In this document: positions 12,260 through 24,509 of the stretch, in pieces
Layout of the letters: each line of letters opens with the position of its first letter
How positions within the stretch are numbered: position 1 is the first letter of the stretch
NCBI RefSeq assembly: GCF_000226115.1
Contig: NC_016457.1
Location: 8,308,001-8,372,000, forward strand
Length of the DNA stretch: 64,000 nucleotides
From: Thermothielavioides terrestris NRRL 8126
Lineage: Eukaryota; Ascomycota; Sordariomycetes; Sordariales; Chaetomiaceae
Reading direction: 5' to 3'
Program-made: the position numbers and the translations under genes
The notes under the pieces: model-generated
What the model was told of the DNA's origin: nothing
Database searches by the model: none
Seen by the model: the letters and a program-made list of their open reading frames with translations, nothing else

Positions 12260-15200
12260 CGAGCCTCTGGCTCTAGCCTACCAAATCTAATAATCTATAA
12301 AGCTATTCTCAACACTATGTCCTTTCTAATCTAGTAATTCTATAGTGTTAAAGTCCTTCTGCCATTGCCCTAATCTACTAAGCCTTGCCTATCTACCCTT
12401 CTCAATCCTATATATTACACTATAAATTGAACCTTCTATTTAGTTAGAGCCTTCTTCTAGCCCTATATTTCTTCCTTCTATATCGCTTAGTAGGTATAGA
12501 TCTCAATAAGGGCCTAGATATCCGCTAGATTAAGCATTTCTACGAACTTCCTATAGGGTTCTAGTTCCAACGCCTTTGTTAGGCTGTTAGCTAACATCTA
12601 GTTTAAAGGTATATAATCTATATTAACCCTCTTATTCTAGGCTTTTTAGCATAGCTAGTAGTTATAAATATCGATATATTTTAGCTTTGTCTATAGTATA
12701 GGCATCTTAGCATTGATTAGCTAGATCGTCTACTTGTTATTACACTAGATCAATAGGATTTTATTATCTAGATAGATCTCTAATACCTCTAATAGGCGCT
12801 AAAAGAATATACCTTCTTTCGCTACCTATATAAATACTAACAACTCTATCTCTATAGTCAATATAGTTACTATATCCTATTTACTAGCTCGCTAGGCGAT
12901 TAGCCCTTTAAATAGGATAATAGTATAACCTTATAAGCTCTTACGATCGATACTATTATCGACGAAGCTAGTATCGCTAACTATAATTAGGATGTCTCCT
13001 CCTTCTAGTTAAAGGGCCTAGAACCTTGTTCGATAGAGATATTATAGTACTTAATTAGCTATATAGTAGTGTTTAAGTCCTAGGTTCTAATTGAACTATA
13101 TAAGCTTAGAGGCTACGAAGGCAATGTTTAAATGTATATTGACGGCTATATATAGGATTAAGCTAACCTTCCTTTGATAGAGTCTAATAGAGCTATAGCT
13201 AGCAATATCGTTATATAGAAGCAATTCGCCCTTAGCTATTGGAGTCTCTAGCTCTCCTTCTTCCTAGGCCAACCTTACGATCTTCTTGATATATACTATC
13301 TAGCTAAGCTAAATCAAACGCCTCTTATAGTCGCGATAAATCTCTATATCTAGGAACTATAGGAGGTTATCTCCTTTTATAAGTTTATACTTTTCTTATA
13401 GCTAGCTAATTACTTTGTTAGCTTAGTATTGATCCTTCTTATAGTAGACAAAGACGATATTATCTATATAGAAGAAGATAATAATACCTTTGTTCGTTAT
13501 AATATAAGGCTCTTATAGTATAGCCTAGAACCCTAGGTTCCTTAGGGTAGCTATTAGCTTTTGTTACTAAAGGAGGGGAGACTTCTATAGGTTATAGAGT
13601 ACCTTCTTTAGCTTTAGGATAGTTCTTAGCTTACAATAGCTATATAGCATCTCTATATAGATATCTTTATCGATCTTTATATTAACGAAGGCGTTAACTA
13701 TATCGAATTGCTTTAGTTCTAGGTCGAACCTTACTATAGTAGTAAGCACTATTCTAAAGGATTATACAATGAGTATAGCTATATAGTTCTCCTTAGTAAA
13801 CCTCTTCTTTTACTAATCGCTATATACTATAAGTCTCGCTTTATACTTAACAAGGTACCTACTTTTATTAAACTTATAGATATATATCTATATATAATCT
13901 AAGATCTATTTACCCTAGACCTCTTTATTATAGTAGCGAATCTCTTCCTAGGAGCCTATTACTTTATAGCTTTGAAAATAATTATATTCCATCTCTAGGA
14001 ATAGCTAGCCCAATAGATAATCTTCGAGTTTAGAGTACTATCGAAATATAGGTAAAAGCATCGACTAATAGATAGATCTAAGCTTACCTTCTTTCTATAG
14101 GCGATCGACTTCTTCTTAAGAGATCCTCTTAGCGCTACTATCTTCCTTTTTAATAGTATCGACTACCTTCTTAGCCTTCTTTTTACTCTTTTAAACAAGT
14201 TCTTCTCTCTCTTCCTCTATATAGAGGACCCTCCTTAAGTGCCTATATTTAGTAGCTCTAAGGCCTAATATTCCTATATTAAAGGCGGCCTCCTATAGTT
14301 GGAATGCTCCTTTAGAGGCTCTAGGCGAACGTAAGCCTAGGAAGGTAGCTATAATCAAGGCGTTTAGCGGAATAGACAGAGAAGTTAGATATTAGAACTC
14401 TAGGAAGGTGTCTATAGTATCGCCTTTTACTATAATAGTATCTAACACTTCTTTAGTAATAGTTGAGCTCTCTTCTAGTTCTTCGAAGGTTGTTAAAGGT
14501 ATACTAAACGCCTTTGTTATATTCTTTTTCTTAGCCTTAGGTATAAAATCGCTATTATTTAGCTAATTAGTATTATTAGTACCTCTAGCATTGAGCTAGC
14601 GCTTTAGCTCTTTAAGGTCTATCTAGGAAATATCTTATACTATAAGCTTTAGATCGCTTAGGTATATCTGCTTCTTATTAAAGATTATATTATATATATA
14701 TACCACTTAGTTAGTAGCTAGGTTCTAGATATAATAGATATTTAAGGAATTGTATTCTATAAGGTAGCTAATCTAAGCTCTTAGTTAGAACTATTCGAGG
14801 TACCTTTCTTTCTTCTTAGTAGTATTTATTATAGCGAATGCCTTATAACTATAGACCTTTAAATGCCCTTAGTATAGCTTATACTCTAAGGCTTTTAGGC
14901 TATCTCTTTTAGCGAAGAAGGTATAAAAGCGATCTAATAGCATTATCTACTCTATTGTTAAAAATGGTATCCTATTATAGAGATATATTGCGGCCCTAGT
15001 AACTTTTAGCTATAGTTGCCCTAGCAACTATATATCGATAGCCATTGTTCTAGCTTTCTCTTTGATTATACCCCCTAAACGTTCAACGCCTTTGTTTTAT
15101 ATAGGCGTATTAAGCGCTAAAGGCTCTATTTAGATGCCTTGTCTCTCTACCTAGGTGGTAATAGCGCTCGTCTATATAAATTTGTTGTTATACTCTAGGA

Positions 15201-17760
15201 CCTTGATATATAGCTAATACTGCCTTTTAAGTAGTATAGCAAGGTGTTTGATAGCTACTAGGATGCCTAGCGCCTTACAATTATAGAGATAGTAGTCCTA
15301 TATTATACCTAAATAGCGATCTGTCGCTAATAGTAGATGTTTAAAGCGTTGTTGGCTTTCCTAGAAAGGGTATAGATCTAAGGCGATCCTATCGCCTAGG
15401 CTATAGTTCAATGGCCTAGGAATACGATTAGGCCTATGTTTTAACTTGCTAAGGCTATAGCTATTATACTCGAACGTTGGTACACCTTTAATATACCCTC
15501 CTTATAAGCAATTGATAAAGTGTTTAAAGGCCCTTAGGCCTATATAGCTAAGGCGTAGATACTAAGTTATAGTATCTACTATACTCTCTATATAGTAAGC
15601 CTAGCGATCGAGCCTCTTCGTTTAAGCGGCAAAGGCTATAGGTATATAGTCTTTAGGTATATATTCAAAGATATATTGTTAGAGCTTCTTCGTAGTATAT
15701 CCGAGGAGTATATAATCTTAGCATCTAAGTAGGTAGTTTAGTATACTCTCTAGCCTATTGTCCTACTAGATCCTTCGTTGGTTGAGCTACTCTAATAATA
15801 CAATATTGTATACAAAGGTTAGGCAATAAACTATGTTGTATAATATAAGGACTATAACGCCCTTGTCGTTCTATAGTTTAATATCTATTTCGCTATATCC
15901 TTTAATTTAAATAGAGTACTCGCCTACCTAGATATAGTCATTAAACGCGACCAACTTAGAAGGCCTTTTAAACCTACTTAGATAGTTAGCAATATAAATA
16001 GTTAACTTCGAATCTAGGATTACTAAGTTAATTAGGGGATATCTCTAGCCTATTTAGAATATAGCTAGAATTATAGCGAAGCTCGCTATACATTTATCTA
16101 TAGCTCTCTACCGCTATATTCTTACGATATATTAGTAGCTAAATATCGCTATAATGTTAGTACTTACGTTAGGGGCGTTGTTTATATTAGGGGCAATGCC
16201 TACTTTAAAGGCAGTGCCTACTTTGAGGGCGTTACCCTCTTCCTAAGTAGTACTCTCTTTAGGAGCAGTACCCTCTTTAGGGGCGTTAGCATTTGCTATA
16301 TCCACTTCGAGAACCTTAGGCTCCTTTATCGGGAGTATAGCTATAGCTCTCTTAGAGTAGTCAGCTAGTCAATATAGTAGCAAATCTTCGTCTATATCGC
16401 TCTTTATATCATTAGTGAGGCTACTCCTAGACCTTTTTATTTAGAGCCTATTAGCCTCTGCTTATAGAGTTGAATTAGCCTTTAAATTAGCTTCTATATA
16501 AGCCTTGATATATTCTTTAGGTTCCTATCTAAGTAGTATACTCTTAGGGTTTAAATAGTAGCACTGTTTAGTTAGATAGAAGTGATTATAGGCGTAGCAC
16601 TTCTTTAATATATTTAAAGACCTTATAGAGGTACTAGGAGCTATAGGCGTATTTAGCTTACGTTTAGAGTAGGATTAGCTAATTCTAGCTCCCTCCTTAT
16701 AACTAGCTTAGCGCCTAAAGCAATCCTCTTAATCCTTTAGTTACTTAGGGTCCTTATTTTCTTTCTCTTTAGAGCTATATATTAGGAAGGATCCTTTCTC
16801 TATATCGCTAGGCGCCTTTTTAAGGAATAGGTATATACCTTTATAGACTTCTATAGCTATATCTCGAAAGGTTAGCTTCTTAAAGATCTCTATCTTGCTT
16901 ATAGTATAGAGGGAAACAAAGCTTAGGAATAGCTTCTCTAATATAGCTATTAGTTCGTTAAACTATAGACTAAGATCCTTTGCTTCGCTTATCTTTTAAA
17001 AGAAGGCCTTATCTATTAGGTTCTCCTACTTAATAAGCTACCTTTTGAAATTAGCCTCCTTAATATATACGTTCCTAGGGTATTTAAATATATCGAAGTA
17101 AGTATAAATATATATTCGAAGCTCTATTATAGTTTCGATAGTTGGCTAAGCGGTCTTCTTAAGGTTGTTATACTATATTCAAAGGTCGATATACTCTATA
17201 AAGTAGATAGACTAGTAGTTGGCTACTACTATAGTAGTTATAAAGGTTAGTATCTAAGTAAGGTGATTAGTCTAGCGTTTATAGTCCTTATACTTATAGT
17301 CTAGATCCTTCTCGACCTATATAATAACGATAGCAATATTATTGTTAAACTACTTCTCCCTCTTGTTATAGAGCTTCCTCTAATGGCCATTTAGTACCTC
17401 GACATTAGGCTACTCTTATAGACCTTCGTTCTTAGAGAGGGTCTAGGAATCTATATTGTTATCCTAGGCTATAGAGGCAGTGCTAGGCCGCTACTCGCCT
17501 ATAGTAGGCGCTCTTAGATCGGCTAGAGCTCCTATAGCTATAACTAGCGTAGAAGCTCGTAGTTCGACGATATATTCCTAGAGCTTATACCAGATACGTT
17601 TATAGGCAAGATCGTAGGTATTAGCTATTATAGGCTTTAGGAGAAGCTCCGCCTTACCCTCGAAATAATCAAGTAGGTCAAGATATTTAGCCTTATTAAC
17701 GAACTTATAGTTCTAAGCTACCTAGTTATCTAGGCTAGCTAAGATAATGTCGATCTTTAT
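12260..17760 (-). pseudogene. gag-pol remnant of Copia C
   Basis: Minus-strand order from the right: gag (about 17760-16180) with a C-x2-C-x4-H-x4-C-like knuckle near 16560-16610; integrase zinc-binding region (about 15570-15430, LRLSYIGLRAFKHFIN-like); integrase core (from about 15390, SLGDRIALDLYPF); reverse transcriptase (about 13900-13350) with an LELKQFDIVNAF stretch near 13700 and the YVDD box now YIDN near 13470; RNase H (about 12990-12790) with a VDNSIDRKS block and a TEIELL segment. Readable through TAG/TAA stops only. Known Copia polyproteins are cut by their own protease, a domain I did not pin down here. Confidence 0.85.
16161..16286 (-). repeat. 18-bp coding tandem repeat in Copia C gag
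   Basis: Seven 18-bp units, encoding a hexapeptide repeat (A-P-K-E-G-T and variants) on the minus strand. It is homologous to the array at 9848-9987, which has about one more unit. Confidence 0.75.
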
Positions 17761-17812
17761 ATCGGCTTTCGAAGATATAGTAGTTGCTACTAAGCGCTAT
17801 ATATAGGGCCGT

Positions 17813-18061
17813 TGTTATATGCAACTGTAGCAAGGGCACCTATAACTATACCGCGGTCAAGGGTGACAAGCGTTCCCTTAAAAAAAGGAACTTTACCTAG
17901 AACCCCTTTATAGGAAGATAGACTATATTAATATACTTTTGTAATATATACTAGTGTTTAGAAGTACCGCCTTATTAGCTAACAAAGCTAAGAGGTATTG
18001 ATCTTTCTCACCCTTATACGTTTATTACTAGATAGTCACTAAGGACCATCTACGTATAACA
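17813..18061 (+). repeat. 5' LTR of Gypsy B
   Basis: 249 bp, TGTTATATGCAACTG to TACGTATAACA, collinear with 46098-46346 and less mutated than it. Flanked on the left by the TSD GCCGT. Confidence 0.95.
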
Positions 18062-18063
18062 AG

Positions 18064-18078
18064 TGGTGCCTACTAACG
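18064..18078 (+). other. Probable primer-binding site of Gypsy B
   Basis: tggtgcctactaacg starts two bases after the 5' LTR. The TGG start and position suit a tRNA primer-binding site. The tRNA is not identified. Confidence 0.55.
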
Positions 18079-18099
18079 ATTTAGACCTGTTCGCTTCCT

Positions 18100-19195
18100 A
18101 TCGAGGGGAGCTAAGTTCAGCTTAGAAGATATTATAAGTTATACCTAGTAAGTTGTATAGAGCAGTACCTAAGGCAGATAATATTCCTTTGTAAAAGAGC
18201 AAGCTTTAGAGTATACAATTTATAACGAACTAGTTTACAATCTAGATACTATTATTCTAGCACTAAGCATTTATAAGAAGTTAGAAGCTAGATAGATTTA
18301 AGCCTTATAAACACTAACATCTATAAGGACGTATAGTAGACGTTTAAGTTTATTAAAGATTTCGAAGTTATCTACAACGTCTAGTAGATAACTACTATTA
18401 ATCTCTAAGAACTCTAATACCTAGAAGCTATAATATTACTTAAAGAGGCATTAGAAAGAGACGTCTATACCCAATAGTATACTGAAATACTATATATTAT
18501 AAAGTATCCTCCCTCTTAGATACTTGACAATTATATTCCTTATACCTACTTTATAACTATTAGGCGTAAAGTCTAAATAGCTATTAGTAAGAACCTTATC
18601 CTAGACCCTAAGATCGAAGACGCTGTTTTAAAGACTAAGGACTTAACCTAAGAAACGCTAGAGGCTTTAGCACTAGAGAGTCGGAGACCGCTAAAGACCC
18701 TAAAGCCTTAGAGGACTAACAATTAATAACTAAGACTAGCTATACTATTAGAAATATCAATAAGAACTAGATATAATCTAACTAAGAATTAGCTAACAAC
18801 TCTACTAAGCTTAACCTTCTAGGAGTAACTAAAGCCTTAAGATATATCAACTATTTCTTAATAGGGATATAAAACCTATACTGTTAGTAGTTATAATTTT
18901 AGTAGATATTACTAAGGACTATTAAAAGGATCGTAGAATCTACTACTTTAAAACCGATAATCTAAAAAGGAAGACCTATTATCTCTAACAACTTAGCTAA
19001 TTAGTGCTTTTAACTAAGTTCCCTAGCTACCGCTATAGATATCTAGCTAACTATCCTAGTACCTATCTAAACTTCCTAGACTAGGTATAGTTATTTAGAA
19101 CCTTAGAATAGAATATATAGATAGTTTAGTCGATTCTAGTGTCTCCTTACTATTCTAAAAGATATTAAGCCTACTATATAGACAAGTAGCTAGAC
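18100..19195 (+). pseudogene. gag remnant of Gypsy B, first part
   Basis: Degenerate plus-strand coding sequence between the PBS and the Gypsy A insertion, with a readable FKFIKDFEVIYNV stretch near 18345-18400. At the right edge a 21-bp coding repeat (L-D-K-E-L-D-P type) is split by the insertion and continues in frame at 26725. Gag identity is by position; the sequence is too RIP-damaged to name domains. Confidence 0.6.
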
Positions 19196-19444
19196 TGTTA
19201 TAGACCGGGCTATACCTAGGCTAGGTATATAGGGCTACGCCTAGGATCTATAGCGGCCCTAGGATAGACCTATAGCGGGCCCGCCTTGCGCCTAGAATAA
19301 CGTTGGTCTAAACCTACTTCGCAAGCCCTTGAAAAACTCTATGTATAGGGACCATAGCCTATACTTCTCCTTTTTCCTTCCTTAAAGTAGTTAAATAGAA
19401 TATTGTATACTTATTTATAAACGCTATAAGGCTAGTATATTATA
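19196..19444 (+). repeat. 5' LTR of Gypsy A
   Basis: 249 bp, TGTTATAGACCGGGC to GTATATTATA, matched by 26471-26719. The TSD TAGAC precedes it. Confidence 0.95.
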
Positions 19445-19479
19445 GTTCAACTACTTTTATATAGATAGAGTAGCTATTG

Positions 19480-20750
19480 CTTCTAAATGTAGACGAGAGT
19501 AATACGCTAGGCGTTTCGACGCTAGTACTGAGTAGACTAGACATTAATATAAATAACCTAGACGTCCTATAAGTTTTAGACCTAGATTAGGTCTATAAAC
19601 ACTTCCAACTCTTATAGGAGACGATCGTATATTAGAACGCAACTATTAAAGAACTTTGTATAGCCTAGATTACTATAGCTTAGACTATAAACGCCTCTAT
19701 AGTAGCCAACGCCCTAGCTCTAACGACTGACGCTATAGCTTTAGTAGCTCCCTAGATATAGTGGAAGCGCCTCTCTATAAGACAACCCTTTAACGGTAAA
19801 AAAGAGCTCTTTACTACCTAGAAGGCTATAATAACATATATCCTAGTAGCGGACTAGGACTTTATTAGGGGCCTCTATAACTAGTAGGTATTTATTTAGA
19901 GGAACCTTAGCTAAGGGGTCTAAGCTAAGGTTATAGCCTTCTATAAATTAAAAGGACCTAGCTACAACTATAACCTAGGAGTATTTTTTAAATATCTTAT
20001 AATAGTTTATACTAACCCCTATAAATAGGTTATAGCTTTAATAGAGCTAGATATACTCTACTAAGGAGACAATAAGCTGTTCTCCTCCTTTATTATTCGC
20101 TTTAAAGTAAAGCTATTAAAGGCTAGAGGACTTAATTAGAATAATAAAGTATAACTTATTAGACTATAACAATGCCTTTCCCTAAAGTTGAAGTATATCG
20201 TAGTAAGACAAAGGGTCCTATAGAACGACTACGCTATAGCTATTATAAAGTACTATAAGATCGCTATCGACCTAGAGGCCCTCTATCTAAAGGAACGATA
20301 CTAGTAGTCCTAGGGGAAGCGACCTAGGCCCAACGTAGATATAGAGAAGGATATAGATAGAGATATACCGATAACTAGGATCAATACGACCTACATTGCC
20401 CTAGTTTAGGGAGGAGCTAACAAGGGTCGTAGAGGAAGGTAGTAGTAGAATAGAGGAAAACGAGGTACGAATATACTATAGACGAAGTAGGTAAACAACG
20501 AAATATATATAGTACGCTAATAGGCTAACGTTTATATCCATTGTAGGCGCTAAAGCCACTTTATAGCCACCTATCCCTTCGCCCTAGCTAAGAGACTAGC
20601 TCCTTAGATTAACATTAATAAGTTAAAAGCTAAGAAATAGGTAGAGGAGGACTCTTCCTCTAAAGAGAAGGAGGAAAAAGAGTAGCCCCTATACAAAGTC
20701 TTGTATAAAGGCCGAAAGGACCTAGCCGCTTATAGAACAAGTTTATAGAG
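19480..20750 (+). pseudogene. gag remnant of Gypsy A
   Basis: Degenerate gag after the 5' LTR. Near 20525-20575 a CCHC knuckle is recognisable as IHCRR-[stop]-SHFIATY, where the final Cys reads Tyr. It is preceded by a basic Arg/Gly/Gln stretch (about 20410-20470) and followed by an acidic Glu-rich stretch (about 20640-20685). Stops are TAG/TAA. Confidence 0.7.
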
Positions 20751-20929
20751 ATTAGAGAGAGAATAGATAAACCCCCCTTTCTTATCCCTATTTTCCTAAA
20801 CTCCTCTAGTTTTATAAATATATAAGTAGATAGTAGGTACTAGAGCTATAGAGCTATTAGCGAAAGAGTATATTAAAGGTTAAAGATTAAGTAGATAAGC
20901 CTACCGACTCCCTATACCCTAGGTATTAT

Positions 20930-23900
20930 AGTTAAGGGGGTGTAAATTATAAAGAAAATTATATATATCGCCTATATTACAATAGATATCAATAGGTAGA
21001 TTAGTACTACTATATTCTATATAGTCCTAAGGCTAGTCTACAACGTTATATTAGGGCTCCTCTAGATAAACTACTATAGGATTATACTAGACCTAGCTAA
21101 TAGGGTCTTTACTATCAATTTATAAAGTGGCCTATAGGTATATAAGTACTCTTTATAGTAAAAGGAAACTAACACTACCTTAGTTATAAGTATAGTATTT
21201 ATAAGCTTAGCCTACAAAGTATAAAGGAAGAAGTCTAAAGGGGTATAAGATATATTCCTTATTATTAGTATCTATAAGATAACTACTATACTAGGAATAG
21301 CTATCTCCTAGCCCAATGCTGACTTAGACCCAAAGGTCATTCTACTAAAAGAGTTATATAACTTTGTTGATCTCTTCAATAAAGAGAAGGTGAATAGTCT
21401 ACCCCCCTATTAGGGAGAGGCTAACTATTATATCTACTTTAAAATAGGCCTAGATAGAAAACCCTTTAAACTCCTATAGGGACCTTTATATAATATACTA
21501 AAGGACTATCTCCTAGAGATTTGAAAATAGGTTGTAGACCTATTGGATAAGGGATAGATCTAAATAAGCTCCTTGTTGGTAGCTGCCCTAGTCCTTTTTA
21601 TAAAGAAGCTAGAAGGAGGATAGAGGTTTTATATAGACTACTAAGCTCTAAATAAAATTACTAAATAGGACTAGTACCTATTCCCCCTAATTAAGAAGAC
21701 TCTTTAGTCCCTAGCTAGGGCTAAATAGCTTATAAAGCTAGACGTTAAAGCTATATTTTACTATATCTAGATAGCTAAAGGAGATAAGTACCTTATAGCG
21801 TTTTATATAAGGTTTAGACTATTCGAGTAGCTAGTCTACCCCTTTAGGCTTATAGATATTCCTATAACGTTCTAGAGATATATTAACAATGTCTTTAGTC
21901 TAACGCTAGGAGACTATATAACGGTATATCTTAACAATGTCTTAGTATATTTAAGCAAAAGCTAAAAGGACTATATAAAGAAGGTATATAAGGTCCTCCG
22001 AAGACTGAGGGATATAGGCCTCAACCTAGACCTTAAGAAATATATATTTATAGTAAAGGAAGTTAAATATCTAAGATATATCGTAGAGATAGGGGTCTAT
22101 ATCTACCCTAACCCTAAGAAGATCAAGGCTATCTATAAGTAGAAGGTACCCTATAAGGTCTAAGGAGTATAGAGCTTTCTAGGATTTACTAATTTCTATT
22201 ACAACTTTATCCTTAACTTCTCTAAAAAGGCGGCTCTACTAATATACCTTACCTATAAGAATATCCTATTCTGCTAGGGCAAAGAGGAATAGGAAGCCTT
22301 CGATATACTTAAGGCTATGTTTATATCGGAGCCGATCTTTACTTAGTAGGATCCTAAGAGGGAGACAGTTATAGAAGTAGACTATTCTAGTATAGCGCTT
22401 AGTAGGTATTTATCTTAGTAGAGAGAAGATAGGGTTCTTTACCCTATAGCCTACTACTCTATAAAACTAAGCTCTACTAAATATAACTATACTATCTATA
22501 ATAAAGAGCTACTAGCTATTATCTCTTGCCTTAAGGCCTAGTTGGCAAAGCTCTAGAGTATAGCGGCCCCCTTTACTATTCTAACCAACTATAAGAACCT
22601 TAAGTACTTTACCTAGCTACGCCTAATCAGTGAATAGTAAGCCTAATAGGTAGAGATACTCTCCCTATTCAACTTTAAGCTAAAGTACCAACTAGGATCC
22701 TAGGCCTTACATCCTAATATACTCTCTCAATGTAAATAGGATAAGCCTAAAGATAGCTAGTATATCGCTTAGCTACTCCCTTCGATCAAAGTGTACTAGA
22801 CTAATATATAGGAGGAGGCTAGGTTGCCTATAGGAGAGACGTTCTTCGAAGATAAATAGCTTATAGCCCTATAGGACAAGGGTATTGTCGAAGACAAGCA
22901 CTACATTTACTAGCTCTAGGCCATTCGCAATAGAGCTTGGAAGTTTCTAAAGGAGGCGAATATAGTATAGACCTAAATCGTAAACTACTCTCTCAACGTA
23001 TAAAGTACACTCTAGTTCTATAGCTGTCTCTAGCTCCCTATATAGGAGCCTCTAACTACTATAATTATCTAGTGGATCTATAACTCGACTATATTGGAAT
23101 ACCTAGAACGTAATAGGCTATTCAAAATACTTTAGAGAGATTACTACTAGGACCTTATATTATCTAACGTAAAGCAATTCATTAGAAACTACAATCAGTG
23201 CTACTAGAATAAGATTTCTTAGTAGCTACGTTAAAGGCTTTTACAACCTTTGTCTATCCCTAATCGCTTCTAAAAGCAGATCTCCATTAACTTTATAACC
23301 AACTTTCTTATAAAAGACGAAGGGGCGCCTAGCTACCTTATAGTAATTACTAACCGCCTTTCTAAATATATATAGCTTAAGGCGATATATTCGATAGGAG
23401 TAGAAAAGTATACCCTCTAGTTCTATAACGTATAGTAGCGCTTCTATAGATTCCTAACTCAAATTATAACCGACTATAGGTCGGACTAGTTAAATAGGTT
23501 CTAGACTATACTATATAAGGCGGTAGGGGTAGAGCAGCTCCTATCGACTTCTTACTATCCCTAGACAAATAGAGGGATAAAATAAGTTAATTAAAAGGTG
23601 TAGGCAATCCTTCAGATCTTCGTATCCTTTATATAGTATAACTAGCCTAAGTATCTCCTAGCCTATTAGTTTACACTCAACAATAGAGACTTATCTATAA
23701 CTAGGGTAAGCCTAAACTACCTCCTCTATAGGTTCAATATAAGTCTTATATAACTTATTACAATCCCAACGACGCCTATAGTATCCTTAAAAGGCTATGC
23801 TACTAGGTTCCTCCGCTATCTAAAGAAGGGGATAGAGTAGACCTAGGCAGCTATCGTATATATATAGTAGTAGCAATAGGCGAATATAAATCGTTCTTGC

Positions 23901-24335
23901 CACCTAGCTAAGCGGTTTAAAGTAGAGGATAAGGTATAGCTCTCTTTATACAATATAAAAACGAACCACCCTAGTAAAAAGCTCGACTAGCTAAATACTA
24001 AGTATAAGGTGATCGTAGTGCCGACTTCTCTAATAGTGACGCTCGATATACTAAGCGGCTTACACCTAACCTTCTATATCGACCTAGTTGAATAGACAGC
24101 CTCTAACCCACTCCTTTTATAGAAAGTTATAGATAAACGACTAGACCCTATATAGGTTATATCAAAGAAGGGGGTTCTCTAGTAGAAGTATAAGGTAGAA
24201 GCAATCTTTAAAGCTTAGAATATAAGGGGAAGGGGGAACAACTGTAATATATATATTAAGTAGGTAGGTTACAATAAACCAATGTAAAAGCCTTTAGAGA
24301 ACTTCTTAGATACTACTACGCTTAACGAGTTTAAA
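20930..24335 (+). pseudogene. pol remnant of Gypsy A
   Basis: Protease region about 20960-21160. RT about 21480-21990, whose YLDD box has become YLNN (YLNNVLVYL, 21925-21955) with both aspartates lost to G-to-A changes. RNase H about 22330-22640. Integrase about 22860-23900. Chromodomain about 24180-24320, where a K-[stop]-VGYNKP-M-[stop]-KPLENF run replaces the usual KWVGY..PTWEPLENF. Consistent with a chromovirus. Non-functional. Confidence 0.82.
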
Positions 24336-24509
24336 TGAGAATAGGGAGATGTACAGTACAACGATAGGCCAATGTTGAACTAGAGGAGGAAGGGGAAACA
24401 TTATATTCGTATATAAACTACCCTATAAAGACTAATAGCTTAGACAAATACAACTACCTAGGTATAGGGAAACTATAATACGCCTAAGTCCAGTTATCCT
24501 CCTAAAACT

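Larger units (their letters stand above)
12037..17812 (-). mobile_element. Copia retrotransposon C, main body (interrupted by Gypsy B)
   Basis: Ty1/Copia element on the minus strand. Its 3' LTR is at 12037-12246; the body runs to 17812, where Gypsy B is inserted. The last 46 bp of interior and the 5' LTR lie at 46352-46607. Without the insertion it is about 6.0 kb. Order on the minus strand is gag, integrase, RT, RNase H, which is diagnostic of Copia. TSD: agtag at 12032-12036 against ggtgg at 46608-46612. These match if both TpG in an original tggtgg became TpA, and the split host gene supports this. Confidence 0.9.
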
